Shown here in pieces: positions 1 through 13,342 of a DNA stretch of 64,000 nucleotides (position 1 is the stretch's first letter; each line of letters begins with the position of its first letter). Where the stretch lies: NCBI RefSeq assembly GCF_002865645.1, contig NW_020194644.1, positions 348,801 through 412,800 of the forward strand. The letters are read 5' to 3'. The stretch is from Hyaloscypha bicolor E. Taxonomy: Eukaryota > Ascomycota > Leotiomycetes > Helotiales > Hyaloscyphaceae. Below the pieces are notes generated by a model. That model saw only the letters and a program-made list of their open reading frames with translations, did not search any database and was not told the origin of the DNA. The position numbers were made by a program, and so were the translations under genes.

Positions 1-50
1 ATTATTTATATTTTATTATTTATATTTTATTATTTATATTTTATTATTTA
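1..50. repeat. AT-only tandem repeat, 14-bp period
   Basis: The window opens with about 3.5 copies of the 14-base unit ATTATTTATATTTT. It lies at the edge of the RIP-degraded block and is probably simple low-complexity DNA. No telomere-type hexamer is present. Confidence 0.8.
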
Positions 51-709
51 TATATATAATTTCTAAAGAATTAGTTATACTAATATATATTTTTATTTAT
101 TATTTTCTAGTATAATTAGAAGTAGTTCTGAATTTACTTAATTTAATAAAGAATTCTAAGAATTCTTTTATAACTTCTTTATATAAAAAACTAAATATAT
201 ATTTATAATTACTAATAACTTTAGAAAAAATAAATAACTATATTTTTCTAAAATCTCAAATAAGCTCTTAATTTAATTTCCTAGCTTCTAATTCAAATAA
301 TTAGATTTCTAATATTTTATAATAACTTATATTTTATTTCCGATTTTAAAATTAATTAAATAATAATATTTATTAGTTTAAATTATATATTATTTCTATA
401 TTTACTTTATATAATCTTAAATAAATTATTATAATTTATATAATTAATTTATTATTATTTAGTTTTATTTAAATAAGCTAGCTTTAATAAATAAGTTCTA
501 ATTAAAAGAAATATAAGATTTATAGCTCTTTTTAATATAAATAGAAACTAGCTAATAATTTTATATTAAAAAAAGGCTTATTAATAATTCATTATAATAA
601 TTATTAATATATAAATATAATTTCTAATTAAAGTACTAATTAATAATTTTTATTTATTTATTTATTTAGTTAAGAGTATTTAGTTATTAAAAGCTTAAGT
701 TTAATATTA

Positions 710-830
710 ATTCTCGTATAAAATTTGCTTTAAAAATCGAATATAAATTAAGGTTCTCGATTTAATATATTATATAAAATAAAAGTAAAAGTATTAGCTA
801 TTTAGCTATAATTATATTTTATACGAGAAT
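710..830. repeat. Short element with 15-bp terminal inverted repeats (MITE-like)
   Basis: ATTCTCGTATAAAAT at 710-724 is the exact reverse complement of the 15 bases at 816-830. The 121-bp unit is flanked by TA on each side, which would fit a Tc1/mariner-type miniature element. It contains no coding capacity. In AT-rich DNA chance inverted repeats are common, but this one includes CG pairs and is perfect. Confidence 0.4.
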
Positions 831-924
831 TATAATTAGATACTTAAATAAGTAATTTATAAATATAATAATTATATTATAATTAGATACTTAAATAAGT
901 AATTTATAAATATAATAATTATAT
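831..924. repeat. Tandem duplication, two copies of 47 bp
   Basis: Copies at 831-877 and 878-924 both begin TATAATTAGATACTTAAATA and appear identical. The array starts immediately after the inverted-repeat element ending at 830. Confidence 0.7.
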
Positions 925-3900
925 TATAATTTCTTTTATTTTTTAAATAACTTTTAAAGTTTATAATAATATATTATTAAGAATAATTAAAAACTAAAAA
1001 GAAATAAAGTAAATTAGGTTTCTTATTTTTTAATATATATAATTTCTTATAAGTTTAATAATTACCATAATATTAATTAATATTCTTGCTTATAAATAAC
1101 TAATAATATTACTTTTTAAATAATTAATAAAGCTTTATATATTTAGAATATTTAAATAGTAATTTATTATATATTTTATAAATTAAAATAATTTATAAAA
1201 GTAATTCGGGAATTATTTCGTTTTTTATAATATAAAAAGAGGCCGTTTTATAATATTTAAATATTATTTTTAGTTTAAATTATTATATATAGCTTCTCTA
1301 AATCTAATAATATATAATTATATTATTAGATTTTATTTACTAGTTATAAGCTATTATATTTAGTAAAAGCTTCTAATATTACTTTTATAAAAGCAATTCT
1401 AGTAAAGGCTATTAATAAAGCTTCTAAGAGAATATCTTTTTCTAAAGAAATTATACTTTTAATAAAAATATTCTTTTTTAAAAAGTTTTTAGTATATATT
1501 TAATTTTTAGATTTAAATTCAAAATTAAGTAAGCTAATTTTATAAAGTATTATTATAAGCTATAAGTTATAAATAATCTCTAAATTAATTTTATTTCTAG
1601 AGAAAAATACTTGAATTTATAACTTTTTCTTAATCTAGTCTTAAATATTTATTTTATTTTATTTTTATAATAAATTATTTATTTATTTATTTAATTTTTT
1701 AAAATAATATATAAGCTTATAACAATAATAAAATAAGAATATAATTTATTTAGTTTATTAAAAAAGAGCTTTTTAATAATTATAAAGTATTTTAAGAAAT
1801 AATAATTAAAATAGATCTTTAAAAAGGTATTTTAAAGGCTTTTTAGCTTAGTTTCTTATTTTTTTTTGTATTTATATTATATTTGAGTTTTATTAAAAGT
1901 ATAATTTTAAAAAAGTAAACTATAAAATACTAAATACCTATTTCTGGATTTTATTAAAAAAGTAAACTAGTAATTACTTCTTTAAATATATTTATTTCTA
2001 TTATTATAAATAGATTTAAATTATAATATTATAAAACTAAAATAAAACTTATAGTTTTCTTTAAATAATTAAAAGTCTTTTAATATTACTTAATTTACTT
2101 AAAAGAAATATTCTTTTTTATAAGTAAAATAAAAGATTTAGTAATTTATTTATATTTTTTAATAAAGCATTTATAGAAGTTATAAAAGCTAAAAAAGAAC
2201 TATATATTTTTAATTATTTTTAGGAATTACTAATTATATTTTACTTTAATTTTATTAAAATTTACTTTAATATTAAATATAGAAATAATAAAACTCAAGT
2301 ATTTTATATATATAATCTTGAATTCCGATTTCTTAATATTTATTTAAAGGCCGGCAAAATATAAATAATCTAGTATTTTTTTATATATATTATTTATATT
2401 TTACTAAATTCTTTAAATAAATAAATAAATAATTTTAATATATTATATAAAAGTTATTTAGATATTAAAAAAAATATTATTTATATAATATTAATATATA
2501 ATCGAGCTATTTATAAAGCCTTTATAAAGAATATTATATTTTATAATAAATATAAAATATTATTAGTTTCTAAGAATTTATATTTATAGCTATATAATAA
2601 AAAGTATAATAAATGTCTAATTTAATACAAATCTTGGCTTTAAATAATTAACTTAAAGTCTTATTAATAAGTAAAAGAAAATATTAATTCTTTTAGATAA
2701 TATTATTTAAATAGCAGAAAATAATATAAAAATATAAATCTTTATTTACTTTTTTTATAAAAAGAACTAATAAAATAAAGGAAGTTTAATTAGCTTTAAT
2801 AAAGCCTTTAGCTAAATTATTTTCTAAGAAATACTTGATTTTCAGAAGCTTTTAAATAAACTATTACCGGAAAAGTTAGTATTTAATACTTTTAGTTTCT
2901 TTTAAATCTTTAATTTAATTTTATAATTATATAATTTATAAAAAAAATAAAAATATATTTCTTAAATTTCGAAAGTAATATTCTCTAAAATTACTAAAGT
3001 TTTATTTCTTCTAGTTATTAATTCTTTGAATTCGAAATAGCTTTTTTTTTCTAGCTTTAAGCTCTTTATTAATCTTATAAATAAAGATTTAACTAATAAT
3101 ATTTTTCTTTTCTTAATTATATAATTAAATATTATAGAAATAAAAATAACTAAATCTAATATTTGCTTTTTATTAAGGATTCCTTTTTATTTCTTATACT
3201 TTTACTTGAATATTGAATTTTAATTAGACTATAGAAGCTTTTTTATATATAATATTATATAATTTCCTTTAATTAATTTAAAAGAAAGAAAGTTACTTGA
3301 AAATAATAAGTTTCTAGAAATACTTTATAATAAAATTTTATTAATTAGTATTCTTTTAATACTTTTTATTAGATTACTTCTCTAGTTATTACTAAGAAAT
3401 ACTAATAATATAATTAAATTATATAGATTTAGGCTTGTTTTCTTTAGTTATATAAGCTTATATCTTTTATAATTAATTAAAATATTAATATATAGCTCAT
3501 TTTTTATTAAGAATAATATTATAATCTTTAAAGTTTAAAATAATTATAAATATCTTAATACTTCATTTATTAATTAAAAGTAAAACTTTTATATATTTCT
3601 TAATAAAATTAGCTTGCCTTTTATTAAAATCATATATAATAAAAAATAAAAAAAGAAGTTATAATTCTATTTTTAATTAATATTTTATAAGCTAAGTAAG
3701 CTTTATATTAATAAAAATATAATTATTTACTCTAGTATTAATAAAAGAAAAAGACTTAATTCTTAATTTATTTATATTAATAATATAAGATATTATAAAA
3801 GTATTTTCTCTTATTAAATAAATTAGATTAATTTTAATTAAATTTATATTATAAGTTCCTAAAGTAAAGACTTTCTTTAAAAGTACTTGTTTTCCGGTTT

Positions 3901-3935
3901 TATAACTAGAATTAAAGCTTGAATTCTTTAAATAC

Positions 3936-4123
3936 TATTACGAAATCGGGTTTCTAGGCTTAAAAAGTAAGGTAAAGTAGCTTTTAATTCGAGGATTCTA
4001 AATTAAGAAGTGAAGCTTTAAGTATAAGAGCTTTAGTATTCTAAATACTAGCTCCAGCCGTATATATTATTATAGTTATATAATACTAAATTTACTAATA
4101 AAGTAGTAAAATATAATATTATA
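3936..4123 (+). repeat. RIP-mutated LTR-like fragment, same family as 17223-17645
   Basis: It starts TATTACGAAATCGGG (RIP-altered TGTTACGAAACCGGG) and runs parallel to the better preserved copy at 17223, including the shared run GCTTTAGTATTCTAAATACT. It lacks the 232-bp insert of that copy and so shows the ancestral empty site. The true right edge is uncertain because similarity simply stops near 4123. Confidence 0.6.
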
Positions 4124-6362
4124 ATAGGGATTTTATTTTCTAGTTATATAATTCTGTTATATAACCTCCGGACATCTATATAGTCTGTAGTTTGCTTATA
4201 TTATTCCTCTTTCCTTCTTAGTTCTTAGAAATCAATTAACCTTTACTCTCTAATTTCACGTCTCACTCGTATACTATAATTTCATACTATAGAAGCCTAT
4301 TCTTCTCTATATATTATTACTTGTTTTATATTTCTATTATAATATTCTTTTCTTTTCTTTAAAAGACGTATTCCGAGTGCTTTTAGATTAAAAATAAGCC
4401 TTTTATAGCTTATAAATTATATAATTTCATATATCTTTATATATTCTATTTCTAATATTTCTTATTTATATATTCTACTAGTTTCTAATATATTAGTTTT
4501 TCTATATTCGAATCTGAATTAGAATTAGAGCTATAAGGTCTAATTAAGGTATTAGAATTATAGTTATTAGAATTATTAATTATATAAATTATAACTTTTT
4601 TATTATTTTTACTTATTATAACTTTTAGTTTTAGTAAGAATATCTTTTTTTATATAATTAAATATTATAGTTCTTTATTTAGTATTTACTATTATTATAT
4701 ATTATAATAAAAATTACTAATTTAGAACTAATATAATTACTTTACTTAATTAAGATTTATATATTTATTTCTTAAAGCTTTATATTTTATTTAGCTTTTT
4801 CTAGCTAATTTAATTAACTTTTTTATTATTTAATATAATTCTCTATTCTATAATCTTTATATATATTACTTATAAGCCCGGTCTTATATTAATAAGCTTT
4901 CTAATTAGTATATTATAAAGAGTATTTAAAAGCTTATTTAATTATTTCTTTAAAAATTATATTTTAGTTTATATTTCTATTATTAATTAATTAATAGAAA
5001 CTATTTCTATAAACTTAATTATAATTATATTAAAAGTTATAATTAAGATTATTATCCTAAGAAACTAGAGTTTCTAGATAAACTAGTTTAATATTCTTTA
5101 TAAAATAGCTAGTAATAAAAGTATCTGAAATAAAATTAATCTATTTAATAATAAAATAATTAAAACAAATATAATAGCTTTCCTTAGGCCTCTTTTTATA
5201 ATTAATAAGCTTATATTAAAAGAAATAAAAGATTACTATACTAAATATTAAATTAAAGTAAAGAATTAAAATAAGAATACTCGATTTATAACTAAAAAAA
5301 GAATTAAAACCAGAATCTTTATAGCTTATAATATTCGGGAATATTAGAAACTATTATATAGTACTTTTATAAAACTATTAGATCAAGAAACTAAATTAAA
5401 TAAATAAGCTAATATACTATTATATAATTAGATAATAGCTTTATTAATCTATTAATATAGAGATTCTTATAAATTCTGTTTTAGTATTTAAAGAAAATAA
5501 ATAGTATTCTATTTATAAAGTTTTTAAGGCTTTATTAATAAAATATAGTTCTATAAATATAATATAAATTACTATTACTCGAAAAATATATAGCTCGGTT
5601 TTATTATAAATAAATAAAGAAGAAATAAGCCTAAAATACTAGTTTACTAATTAGAAAAAGGCATTTAATTATACTAGAGCTTTTAAGATTATTAAAATTA
5701 AAAGAACTTTAATAGTAATTGAGTTCTTAATAGGCCTCTAGTAGAAATTCGTACTAATCTATATAATAAAAATATACTAGGGCTTCTAATTCTTATATTC
5801 GAGTAATATAGTCAGATATTTAATTAAATTATTTTAGAAAATTAAAATATTAAGTATTTAAAAGCTTTTATAATTTTTACTATATTCGAGAATTAAACTA
5901 GTAAAGAATTAGATAGTAAACTCGATTCGGATAAATATAAGTATTATAAATACTTTTATAAATATTATAAAAACTTTAAATATTACTAGAACTTATTTAT
6001 AAATAGCCTATTAAAGCTAAAAATCTATTTCGGGAACTTGTAAGATAATAGTATAAGTTTAGTAATATTAACTATATAGTTAATAACTAATACTACCTTA
6101 GTTTTAGTCTATATTTATAAAGGAAATATAACTCGGCTAGATTTATATTTTAGAAAATTCTTGACTTTAATTTAATTTAATTTAATTTAATAATTATTTA
6201 TATCTAGTAAAAAGTTAGTAAAACTAGCTACCTCCTATAATCTTCTATAGAATATAGAGATATACTAAGCTATAAAATTATAGTATATACTATTACAGAA
6301 AGCATTTCTAATATAAGTAAATATATTATAAGGCTTATAACTATAAACCTTCTATAGCTAGT

Positions 6363-6664
6363 ATGAGAGGGAAACTATAATAAGATAAAAACCCATATAA
6401 AGTATACCAGAGCGCAAAACGTGACTTGATAGCAAAATAATAAATCAAAAGCGTAAATAGTAAAGTATAAATAGTGTGCAGTATGCAAAAGCTTAATTAA
6501 TTAAATACTTATAAAGGATTATTCTCTAAGTCTATAGAAAAACCAGCTTTCTTATATAATTTCCGCAAGTCACATGCAAAAGGCCGCAGCCTTTGCCATG
6601 TAACCTAAATCTCAAAACCGCCAAAACAATATGATTTTTAACGAGTACGGCCTGCCGTACCACA
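6363..6664 (-). mobile_element. Solo LTR of the element B family
   Basis: A 302-bp sequence homologous to the two LTRs of element B (13031 and 26276), flanked on both sides by CTAGT (6358-6362 and 6665-6669), a perfect 5-bp target duplication. No internal sequence of the element adjoins it, so it is a solo LTR left by recombination or a lone insertion. It keeps many C and G positions (for example GGCCGCAGCC) that are T/A in the other two copies. Strand follows the inferred orientation of element B: read on the minus strand it has a TATATAAG box. Confidence 0.85.
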
Positions 6665-9600
6665 CTAGTTAGAATAGTAACTAGATTACTTATAAAAGGG
6701 AAATCCTCGAGAATAGTTCTATAAAAAGAGCTTGAAAGATATAACTAAAAGGCCTAAGGTTTAAAGCTAAAGAATATAGCGAGTTTTAAGGGCTATAAAG
6801 CTTATAAAAGAAAAGTATTAAGATAGGTTAAAAGTATTTCTAATTCCTATAATAAGAAAGCTAATTAGTAAAATAAGATATTCTTAAGGCCTAAATAAAA
6901 TATTAGATTAAAAAGCTTTATACTAATAAAAATTCCTCTAGAAAAGATATTATACTAACCCGGAAGATATCTATAAAGTAAGAGCCTAGCTTGCTATTAT
7001 ATATATAAGTACCTATATATCTATTTCTAATTATAACTTAGTAAGAGTAGATTTTAAAGTAAAACTTTATAGTAATAAAAATATTTATAAAGTTTTCCGG
7101 CTAGTTTATTAGACTAGTAAAATAACTAAATATTTCTATAATTATAGTTAATAATATATAAATATATGGTTTTTATAGCTATTATATAAATTTCCTAGCT
7201 ATTTTATAGTAGTATATAATATATTCCGGGTCTTTAGAATACTTATAAAAGCAGATAAAATTAGTATTAGTATAATTAAACTTCTAGTAATACTAAAAGA
7301 AGTTCCTATAAATAAAGTATATTATTAAAAGATAATATAAAATAAGATATAAAAGCCCGAATTCCGGTAATAGTTTAATATTATAGTCTAGTCTCTATTT
7401 CTTATATCTTATAAAGAGTTTAGTATTATATTAGGCTTATTAGAAGCTTTATATCTTTTTATAATATTATTTAAAGATTAAGTATATATTACTTATTATT
7501 AGTTATAATATAAGACTAGTATTATAATATTAGGAGATATTAATATTAATAAACTTATTTATTATCTTATTTATTTTAATTCTAATATATATTTAAGGAC
7601 CTATTTAATATAGATATTATAGGTTTTTATAATTCCTTAATAGTTATAAAAGGCCTATTATAAGAATACGGCTATATTATCTTATAAGTATTAAATAACT
7701 AAGGTATTATTTATATAAAGTATAATATAGTATTAGCTAACTTCTAAAGAAAAGTTCTTAATTATATAATAAAAACCTTTTTAGATACTAATAATTTCTA
7801 TATTAAAGATATAAGAGAAAGTATTAATAGAATTATAGCCCTTAAAGATTTAATAACTATTTTAATAAATAACTTATTTATAATCTACTAATTTAATACC
7901 TTACTCGGTTTTTTTAGATCTATTCAAGAAAATTATAATATTCTCTAATAGAAAAGCTATTTACTAGGCTTTGAAATTAGCTAATACTATTATTTTATTA
8001 ATCTCTTCTATAGAATTAACTAGGTAACCAAAAGAGAAGTAAAGTACTATTAGCTTTAGATATAGTATATTAGGAAATAGAACTTCTAGTTATTATATCT
8101 TTATCTTAGAATATTATCTAATACTAGCTCTCTTATTTCTAATTATCTAAGATAAAATAATTTATTAAATAAGTAAGTATTTCTTATTTATAGTTTATAG
8201 ATATATTATAAAGTATAATTTTAATTCTTTAAATACTATAATAATAAAGAAAAGTCTAATATCCCGAAATAATATTATTATAGAAATAGTTCTTTAAACT
8301 AATAAAACTTCTTAGTAAGTAAGAATAAATATCTTATTAATTATATTAATATACTATTTATTCCGGATACTAACTAGAGGCTTATAGTTCTAGTAATATA
8401 TATATAATAGTTTAATATAGCTTATATATTATACTTTAGTACTATAGAGTATTAATAATAAGATATAAATAATAATTACTTGATATAAGTAAGATATAAG
8501 TAATTTATTTTTAGTTCTAGTAAGGCCTCAAATATAATATAAGACTTTATAGGCTTTTATAGCTTATTCTATAATATAATATCTAAATAAAAGCTTATAA
8601 TTAAACTAGATATCTAGCTAGTAAAAAGTAAGTTAATTACTTATCTTAGAGATAATAGTAATCGAATTAATTATAAGAGTTTTATTAATTATATATAATA
8701 ATATATAATTATTTCTTTTTATTAATAAGTAAATTATCTCAAGCTTTTCTAATATAAAAAAGATCTTATTTTCCTCTCTATAAATAAGAATATTACGGAT
8801 ATTAGAGACTAGAAGATTAATATTAGTATCTAGTAAGTATAATACCTAATAAAAGCAAATATTATTAGTATATCTAAAGTATAATTCGGGGTTCTATATA
8901 ATAAGTTCTACTAAATATAATATATAAATTACTAGTAATAATAAAGATTTCTAGAAAGTACTATACTTAATATTATAATAACTAGTAGTCTTCTTTTTAA
9001 GCCTAACTCTAATTTTCTAATTAATAAGAAAGCTCTAAATAAGCTATAGAAGAAATAGAGGCTAGCTCTATTTAGTTATATAAATAAATAGTTTCTTAAT
9101 AAGGAAAATATTAAATACTTCCTAAATATTTATAGTAATTATAATTACTTATTTACTAGAGGCTATAGTAGCTTTAATATTATAAGTAAATATAGCTATA
9201 AAGTCTATTATAGAGTACTTTAGAAAAGTACTTCTATATTATAAAAAGAAAATATTATAAGTAAGAATAATTCAGGTAATATATCTAATAATAATTCTTT
9301 TAAGGCCTTTTAAAATATAAAAAAGTAATATAATAAATCTCTAGAATTAGATAAAAAACTTGTTTTTCTTTCTAACTTTTAATATTATAGCTACCTTAGT
9401 AAGTTTCTATATTTATAGGAAATAATTAAGAGCTAGATACTAGTTATAAAATCCGTAAATAGTATATTTAATAATATTCTAGTAAAACCTAAATAGTCTA
9501 ATTATAACTTAATCTATTTCGGGAAAAGTACTTAATATACTAATAATATATTATTTTATATTCTTTAGAGAAATTATTTATTTCCAGAAAAGATTTCTAG

Positions 9601-11568
9601 TTCTATTTCAATTATTTAGTAAATTTTATTTGAGGTTATTAGCTATATTAAAGTATTTAAGAACTTCTATATATAAGGCTTTAGTTTTCTATAATATATC
9701 CTTAATCTAAATACTATTAATTTCTAATAAAGAAGTTTTAAAGCTTAAAGCAAGCTTATATTATCTAATAATCTTATATAGGTTCTTATTATTACTAATA
9801 TAATTAATTTATTATTTCTAGTATTTCTATTTGGCTTTATAAATTATAATTAGAAATTTCCGAGTTTTAATAAGAACCTTACCTATATATATACTTTTAT
9901 ATATTACAAGATATAATTAGTAGGCTTTCTTATATTCTAGTATTTACTAGACTATAGAATTACTTTCTTTATAATCTAGCTTACTAATAGTTTAAATTAT
10001 AAAGCTAAAGATATCTATAAGTTTCTCTATATAATTATCTAGCTATTATAGATATAAGATATTCTAGAGATCTAGTAAACTAGCTATACTATTATTAACT
10101 AGTCTTATAAATTTAGAAAGGTTATATTCCGGGATTTAATAGTTAAATTAGTCTAAGGAAATTATATCTCAGCCAGAAATAATAGTAACCTGAGTTTTAT
10201 AATCCGAGCTATAATATAGATTAGCTCGGATTAAGGTATATATAAAAAAAATATTCGAGAAAATAAGATCTAGAATATATTTATATTTCTAGATTATAAT
10301 TCCGGGAGCTTCTATAAAGTTTATATTACTATTAGTAGACTAATAAGCGAGTTCTGTCCTTTAGTAAGCTAGTTATATTTCGAGTTTAAATATATTATAC
10401 TAGGTATTAAAGTCTTTCCCTATTAAATAATTAGAAGATATTATAAGATATATAATATAGTTTATAATTTCTATAAAAAGTAATTAATTATATATATTAA
10501 GAATTATATATTTATTAATATTAATCCAGAGAAGATTCCGGTTATTAACTAGATAATATTATTATATTTTAAGTTCAGGTTCTTAGTATATATAAGTTAT
10601 AATATAGGATCTTTTAATCTCTTATCTAATAAGATCTTTATTATCTCAGAAATTAACTAGAATATAATAATTAAAGCCCGAGTAGTTTTATATCTTAGTT
10701 CCTAAATAAGTATATAGTTCTTAAATATAAACTATATTTATATTTTTAATAAAAGCAGTTTATAGAACTATAATATAATAAAGTATTTTCTTGTCTATAT
10801 TTATCTAATAAACTTATAAGTCCCGGTTTTTAGGCTATTATATATAATATAGGCTATAGAGCTATTACTAGCTTTCTAATATTTATTATCTAGTTTAAAT
10901 TTCATATTATTATTTCTAAAGCTTTTAGTAATAAAGTTAGTAATATTAAGGTTTCTATTTATAACTATAGTTTATTAGGGATAATTACTAAAGGTTAGAG
11001 TAAATAAGATTAAAGTAAATAAGGAGAGAAAAGAAGAATTAGTAGAAATTACCTAAAAGAATTCTTTCTTATATATAGTAACTATTATATCTTTTTATTT
11101 CTTTAATTTTATAATATTAATAGTAGCTAGATCTAGTATCTATAACTAAAGTTATAAGTTAGTTTATATTTATTCTAAAATATAAGTAAAGAAAAGTACT
11201 AGTATATTAAACTTCTAATATTCTTAATTATTTTTATAATAAAGGATATTTAGTTCTTTCTTAATTAGCTTAATAATCTTACTATTTTATTAGTAGGAGG
11301 CAGTAAAGTAATAGTTATATCTAGCTAGAAATAGTTTATAGTAATTAGTATATTATGCCTTTTTAATATAGTTTAGTTCCGAGAGGCCTATATATTAGTT
11401 AATTCAGGTATTATAGATATTATAGCAAGTATATCTTATATATTTTATAGAATTACAGAAACCTTAATAGCCTGAATTATAGTAGAATATAGTAGTCTTT
11501 TTAGTAATAGCCTTTAAGGGCTTACTAGTATTAAAGAATCTAAATAAATAAATAGAAGTCAAGAAAAA
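6665..11568. other. RIP-degraded DNA flanking element A on its left
   Basis: Very AT-rich with occasional preserved CCGG/CGG pockets and with stops in every frame. If TAA/TAG are read as former Gln codons, long plus-strand frames appear (around 6.7-8.0 kb and 9.4-10.9 kb), so this was probably coding transposon sequence. I could not assign it to a known reverse transcriptase, integrase or transposase. Its continuation should lie right of element A, from 31772. Confidence 0.6.
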
Positions 11569-11848
11569 TATTATAGTTATTATAATATATAGTACTAGTA
11601 GGAATTAGACTAGAGCTAGTAAGGCATCTAGTATTTAAGAGAAATATCTAGTATCTAAGCAAGGCATTTATAGTTACCTAATTATTACACGTGACCCCGA
11701 GCTTAAGCTAGTATATAGGCCCGTATATAGCTTGTAATTATTTAGATCCAAGGCTTCTTTAAGATCCTCTTCTTTCTTTAGCTTTAAATTATTAAAATAG
11801 AGATAGTCTAATTATACTTTTCAGGTTCTAGATCTTATATTTATAATA
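11569..11848 (+). repeat. 5' LTR of element A
   Basis: 280 bp, begins TATTATAG (RIP-altered TGTTACGG) and is collinear with 31487-31766. It contains CACGTGACCCCGAGCTTAAG, nearly identical in both LTRs. It is more C-to-T mutated than the 3' copy. Confidence 0.88.
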
Positions 11849-12189
11849 TAATTCAAAGCTTATTTATTTCTTAATTCTATAGAGAATTTAAATAATATCT
11901 ATCTGATTAGTTTTTAATAAATATAAATATAATATACTATAGCTACTTCTATACTAGTTAACTAATATTAGAATAAAAGAAAGCTCTAGAATAACTAGAT
12001 AAGAAAGTTCTAGACTAGCCAGGTAAGCAAATAGGCTAGTAATCTTACTACTAAACGAAAATCTATAAGAAAGCAAGTCCCGAAATAACTAGGCAAGTTA
12101 GAAGAAACTATAGTATAAGATACTACTAGTGTATTACTAGAAAATAGACTAAAGTCTTTTATTAAGTCTTCTAAAAGATCTAAATATTC

Positions 12190-13030
12190 TATTAATACTT
12201 ATAATAGAAAAAATACTTTTTTTTAAAGAGCTAAGAAAGAAGAAGAACCTGCCTTATAAAAGGCAAACTTTCAAGAATTACTCCGGAGCCTAAAGGCTTT
12301 ATATAAGGAGATTATTAAGCTAATTCTAAAGATATATAATATTCTTACCTATAGCAAGAATTATTATAATTAGCTAAGAGAAATCAAGTAAGTCTTATAA
12401 AAGAATAAAGCTATTATTAAGAAACTTATTATATAGCCTATAGAAATAACCGGTTCTTTTATTCTAGAAAATAAATATTTAGTTAAACTTCCTAACTTTC
12501 CTATCTTTAAAAGCATAACTAAGAATAGTATTATTTTTAATAATTAGTTAGTTTAGATTAAGAATAAGCTCTATAGTAACTCTAATACTTACTAGATAAA
12601 GAACCTTAAAATAATTTATATTTCCGGCTATATAAGTAGCTATATTCTTATACTAATTTTCTTTTACCTAAACTAGAATAATTAATATATATATAAGACT
12701 ATTAGAGAACTATATACTTACTTAAAGAAGCTATATAGTAACCCGAATAAGAAGTATAATACTTAGTAAGCCTTTAAGAAGCTATTTATAAAAAAGAACT
12801 AGATTTTTTAGGAATTCTATATTCTATTCCTGAGATATATAATAAATAGAAATATTAACTTATAGAACCTTAAGAATAACCTAAATAATAAGCTTGCCTA
12901 AAAGCTTTAAAAGGCTATAGCTATATATTATAATAATCTGGCTATTTGTATTATAGAGATTATATAATACTATATTATAAATAACTAGTAAATCCGAGCT
13001 TATTATAAAAAGAAAAATTAGATATCTAAT
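12190..13030 (+). pseudogene. Element A gag, 5' part (ghost ORF)
   Basis: Reading TAA/TAG as former Gln codons gives a continuous frame from about 12.2 kb to 13.03 kb. It resembles the helical Gag region of Ty3/gypsy elements. It breaks off exactly at the left LTR of element B and resumes at 26578, where the Gag zinc knuckle is found, so the two halves were one gene before B inserted. Assignment as Gag rests on position and on the zinc knuckle in the other half rather than on strong sequence motifs here. Confidence 0.65.
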
Positions 13031-13332
13031 ATAGGAAAGAAATTATAATAAGACAAAAACCCATATAAAATATACCAGAATATAAAACGTGACTTAATAG
13101 TAAAATAATAAATTAAAAATATAAATAGTAAAGTATAAATAGTATATAGTATATAAAAGCTTAATTAGTTAAATACTTATAAGAAATTATTCTCTAAATC
13201 TATAGAAAAACTAGCTTTTTTATATAATTTCCGCAAGTTATATATAAAAGACTATAGCCTTTACTATATAACCTAAACCTCAAAACCGCTAAAATAATAT
13301 AATTTTTAACGAGTATAGCCTACTATACTATA
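13031..13332 (-). repeat. 3' LTR of element B
   Basis: 302 bp, collinear with 26276-26577 and with the solo LTR at 6363-6664. Heavily C-to-T and G-to-A changed relative to the solo copy. It is the 3' LTR because pol reads toward it on the minus strand and a polypurine tract abuts it. Confidence 0.85.
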
Positions 13333-13342
13333 TTTAATTCCC

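Larger units (their letters stand above)
51..6362. other. RIP-degraded AT-rich DNA without recognisable genes
   Basis: This stretch is overwhelmingly A+T, rich in TA dinucleotides and poor in CA/TG, which is the product of heavy C-to-T change on both strands. Every frame is cut by frequent TAA/TAG and no frame of 60 codons survives. I recognise no protein family here. Between about 4140 and 4370 the base composition is milder, next to the LTR-like fragment at 3936. It is most likely old, nested transposon sequence, an inference from the mutation pattern and from the identified elements to its right. Confidence 0.75.

Noticed and set aside
1..60. Possible telomere or centromere repeat
   Set aside because: The tandem unit is short, AT-only and only 3.5 copies; no TTAGGG-type repeat occurs. 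A centromere made of RIP-mutated transposons is possible but cannot be judged from 33 kb.
13031..13332. LTR copies at 6363 and 13031 as the two ends of one 6.7-kb element
   Set aside because: The copy at 6363 has its own perfect CTAGT duplication, and element A's left LTR lies between the two at 11569. The gag break and resumption at 13030/26578 pair the 13031 copy with the 26276 copy instead.
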